The notes beneath the pieces were generated by a model. It made no database searches. It was not told where the DNA came from and saw only the letters and a list, made by a program, of their open reading frames with translations. The position numbers and the translations under genes are program-made. A stretch of DNA of 64,000 nt from JAXMCI01 sp046349435 (lineage in GTDB: Bacteria; Pseudomonadota; Alphaproteobacteria; Dongiales; Dongiaceae): the NCBI GenBank assembly GCA_046349435.1, contig JAXMCI010000003.1, positions 124,001 through 188,000 of the forward strand, read 5' to 3'. Positions 61,193 to 64,000 of the stretch are shown piece after piece. The first letter of the stretch is position 1. Each line of letters opens with the position of its first letter.

Positions 61193-64000
61193 ATGGGGAT
61201 GAACGTTCGTCTGCGGTCGCGGCTTCTGGTCGGCGCGGCGGCTGTGGCGCTGGTCGCGCCGGGTGCCGGCAAGGCGCTGGCGCAGGAGGCGAAGTGGCAG
61301 CCCTGGCTCGAGGCCGGGGGGATGGTCGGGACCAACCACAGCTTCGGGGACGTCGACATCTTCGTGCCGATCTGGCAGGACCAGACCTCGCTGCTGTTCG
61401 GCGACTTCCGGGGGACGTTCAGCAGCCAGCCGACGCAGGAAGGCAATTTCGGCCTGGGCTACCGCACGCAGGTCGACCCGTCCTGGATCCTGGGCGGCTA
61501 TGGCTACTTCGACATCCAGAACAGCGAGAACGACAACCTGTTCTACCAGGCGACGCTGGGCTTGGAGGCCTTGTCGGTCGACTGGGACTTCCGGGTGAAC
61601 GGCTACATCCCGTTCAACGCCGGGGCCAGAGCGTCGACAACATCGACGGCCACCTGGAGATCAACGGCAACACGATCGGGATCACGACGGACCGCGAGAA
61701 GCCGCTCTACGGCTTCGACGGCGAGGTCGGCTGGCGTCTGCCGATCTTCCCGGCCGACGGCGACATGGACGTCCGTGCGTTCATCGGCGGCTACTTCTTC
61801 ACCAACTCGGACGTCGACACGATCGCGCCCGCGCGGCCGACACTGGAGGTTCGCCTCTACGACATCGACTTCCTGGGCATGCAGTCGCGCCTGACGATCA
61901 ACGGCGAGGTGCAGGGACAACCCGCGGGGCACGCAGGCCTTCGGCGCGGGCTGGAGCTGCGGATCCCGCTGGGCGCGGTGACGCGGACGCCGGGCCCGAA
62001 GCTGTCGCCGCTCGACCGCCGGATGGTCGACCGTGTGCAGCGCGACGTCGACATCGTGACGGAGAAGTACGAGAGCGACCCGAACGACGTGGTGGTCGAC
62101 GAGCTGACGGTGAAGACGCACACGATCGTGTTCGCGTCGGCCAATGGCGACCGCGTGGGCGCGGGACGAAGGGCGACGGTGTCGCTGGACAACGCGGTGG
62201 CGCTGGCCGAGTCGCTGGGCCAGAACGCGATCATCGTGGTGCAGGGCGACGCCGGCCCGATCGAGGTGACGCAGCCGCTGCAGCTGGCGTCGGGGCAGGC
62301 GCTGCTGGGCGGCGGCTCGAAGGTGCCGCTGCACGACGCGAGCGACTCGAACATCACGGTCGGGTTCAAGGTGCCGGGGTCGCGGCCGACGCTGGTCGGG
62401 ACCGACCCGACGCGCGACCTGATCGACATGGCCGCGGGGACGCAGAACGAGATCTACGGTCTCGACGTCAAGGGCGACATGATCGACGCCGTGTTCGGGC
62501 TGAACATGGAGCGGGCGATCGTCAAGAACATGACCATCGACCCGCCGGTGTTCAACGGGATCTCGATCGAGCAGAAGACGGGTACGGGCCGGCGCTGCCG
62601 TCGAGCACGTTCGTGCACATCGAGGGCAACACGATCATCGGCGCCGGCAACGACGGCATCAAGGTGGCGAGCTTCCTCTACGACGAGGACGGGGCGCACA
62701 CCCAGACGGTGATCATCGACCACAACGTCGCCAGCTATAACGGCCATGACGGCATCGAGGTGGTGAACGAGGTCGCCGGCATCGGCACCGTGTTCACCCA
62801 GTCGGTGCAGATCACCTACAACACCGCCAACGGCAACGGCTCGGGCGGGCCGATTCTCGTCGCCGTGGCGGCGGCGCCCGTCCAGCCGCTGATCGATGCC
62901 GAGGGCGGCATCGGCATCGCGGTCGAGAACTTCGCGACCAAGGAAGGCACGATCAGCCAGGGCGTGGTGATCGCCGGCAACACCGCGAACTTCAACTTCG
63001 CCTATACGGGTCTCCCCGGCGGCCTCGGCATCCAGCAGGTCAACCTGCTCGGCGCGGCCGGCATCGGCGTTGCGGTGCTGAACGAGGCGGAAGGCGGCAC
63101 GATCAGCCAGATCGCGTCGATCATCGGCAACACTGCCAACTACAACAGCCGGGCGGGAATCGTCGGCCTGAACGACGCGGCCTTGGATGGGCTGGTCAAC
63201 CAGCAGCTGGCGATCGCCAGCAACTTCGTCAGTGCCAATGGCTCGGACCTCGACGTCCGCATCATCGGGCTGGGCCTGGGGAACCTGAACGGCATCGGCA
63301 TCGCCGTGGGCAACACCGCCTACCGCTTCGGCGTGGTCAGCCAGTCTGTGGCGATCGACGGCAACACGGTGCAGGCCAACAAGAGCGACGGCATCGCGCT
63401 CGGCAACCTCGCCATCTACAATTCGGGTGTCACCCAGTCCGGCCAGATCACCGGCAACCTCGTCGACCACAACAGCGGCGACGGCATCTTCCTGTTGAAC
63501 GGCACCAGCGGCTATCGCCCGGCCGGCAGCTTCGGGGTGGCCGTCAGCCAGTCGCTGACGATCGCCGGCAACACCATCCACAACAACGAGGACGGCATCG
63601 ACGGCGAGAACCTGGCCCAGAACAGCGGGACGGTCAGCCAGTCGCTGCTGATCGCCAGCAACAACATCTACCAGAACAGCGGCGACGGCATCTTCCTCGG
63701 CAACCGGGCGGGGCTCGTCTCCTACGTCACGCAGAACGTCACGATCCAGGGCAACACGATCGCGCGCAGCAACGACGACGGGATCGATATCCGGACCTAT
63801 GCCAGCCTCGGCACGATCTCGCAGAGCGTGTCGATCGCCGGCAACAGCATCGTCCAGAACGACGATGACGGCATCTTCGTCAGCAACGGCGGCGAGGACG
63901 GCACCCTGTCGCAGGCGCTCAACATCGCCGGCAACACGATCCTGAGCAACTTCGGCGACGGCGTCGAGGTCGGCAGCTACCTGTCGAACGGCTTCGACAT
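61193..64000 (+). pseudogene. Inverse autotransporter/beta-helix protein, copy 6 (3' end outside window; frameshifted as assembled)
   Basis: The start at 61193 gives MGMNVRLRSRLLVGAAAVAL, identical to copy 3 at the protein level. The barrel is near-identical to the other copies, with small indels near 61625 (AGGQSVDN region), 61828, 61915, 61945, 62160 and 62585. From about 62590 to the window end one frame is open and carries the linker and the first rungs (HVASYNGHDGIEVVNEVAG-type turn, VAIDGNTVQANKSDGIALGN, VTIQGNTIARSNDDGIDIRT). The gene continues past 64000, so its length and end are unknown. Confidence 0.8.

Larger units (their letters stand above)
42234..64000 (+). repeat. Tandem array of five closely related adhesin genes (copies 2-6)
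   Basis: Five head-to-tail units of about 4.5-4.8 kb (starts at 42234, 46864, 51533, 56333 and 61193). The first ~1.5 kb of each unit, encoding signal, barrel and linker, is nearly identical at DNA level. Passenger DNA is related but varies in length and sequence. Units 3-6 are preceded by similar ~150-base cassettes containing a GC-rich hairpin and a common leader. The array continues past the window end. This is tandem gene amplification with continuing exchange between units. Confidence 0.88.

Noticed and set aside
57995..61339. Long minus-strand open frame opposite copies 5 and 6
   Set aside because: Same shadow effect; the protein is repetitive DRVAGD-type sequence that exists only because the sense strand repeats GN-x-I and DGI codons.
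36390..64000. CRISPR array
   Set aside because: The repeats are coding, in frame, imperfect and without unique spacers of constant size; no cas genes are present.
36390..64000. Composite transposon or prophage carrying the adhesins
   Set aside because: No transposase, integrase, terminal inverted repeat, tRNA target or phage structural gene was seen within or at the left edge; the right edge is outside the window.
36390..64000. Pectate lyase or other beta-helix enzymes
   Set aside because: The rungs are uniform from end to end, without a non-repetitive catalytic insert or conserved Asp/Arg/Lys cluster, and the N-terminus is a membrane barrel.

Overview
The window is about 70% G+C and reads as chromosome of a high-GC alphaproteobacterium. 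Supporting signs are an IalB-family protein, MlaA, an L-threonate-dehydrogenase-type oxidoreductase, a BKACE enzyme, a Zur-type palindrome in front of zinc uptake genes and a suhB-like sRNA architecture. A Rhodospirillales-like lineage is my inference; no rRNA, tRNA or marker gene is present to confirm it.

Layout. 1-2901: tail of a carbohydrate ABC permease followed by two Gfo/Idh/MocA dehydrogenases, a sugar or polyol catabolic operon. 2955-4028 (-): MlaA lipoprotein. 4220-5952: palindromic Zur-like box, an unlisted 33-residue membrane peptide, then znuC- and znuB-like genes joined by stop/start overlaps. 5957-9428 (-): a small unknown protein, a frameshifted double-cupin gene and a DUF616/PhyH fusion. 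9616-11547: SleB-like hydrolase and a DUF4189/peptidoglycan-binding protein, convergent with a LacI regulator. 12589-13066: operator-like inverted repeats and a probable sRNA with a strong terminator. 13067-17579: PLP decarboxylase, isonitrile-hydratase-like protein, unknown protein, dienelactone hydrolase and threonate-type dehydrogenase. 17597-22588 (-): RND efflux pump, adaptor and TetR with an operator. 23384-25279: CRYL1-like dehydrogenase and BKACE. 25449-30160: a hybrid histidine kinase overlapping a response regulator/adenylate cyclase, a self-contained phosphorelay to cAMP. 30167-31860 (-): AllA-like protein overlapping a CorA-type transporter. 32022-32810: tiny lipoprotein and IalB. 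32866-36145 (-): two paralogous TPR/glycosyltransferase-like proteins.

The last 27.6 kb (36390 to the window end) is the unusual part. It holds six co-directional genes, each encoding a signal peptide, an N-terminal inverse-autotransporter (intimin/invasin-type) beta-barrel and a very long passenger of beta-helix rungs built on a GN-x-[IV] ... DGI theme. Copy 1 is divergent and intact (1866 residues). Copies 2-6 share near-identical barrel DNA, have different passengers, and are separated by conserved terminator/leader cassettes. They look like a tandemly amplified family of surface adhesins. The divergently transcribed TPR/glycosyltransferase pair beside them could modify them (inference).

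Caveat: many genes carry single-base indels without matching substitutions. These occur in unique DNA (cupin, PhyH, LtnD, lacI) and very densely in copies 4-6. This looks more like unpolished long-read consensus than true decay, so frameshifted genes are labelled as broken only as assembled.
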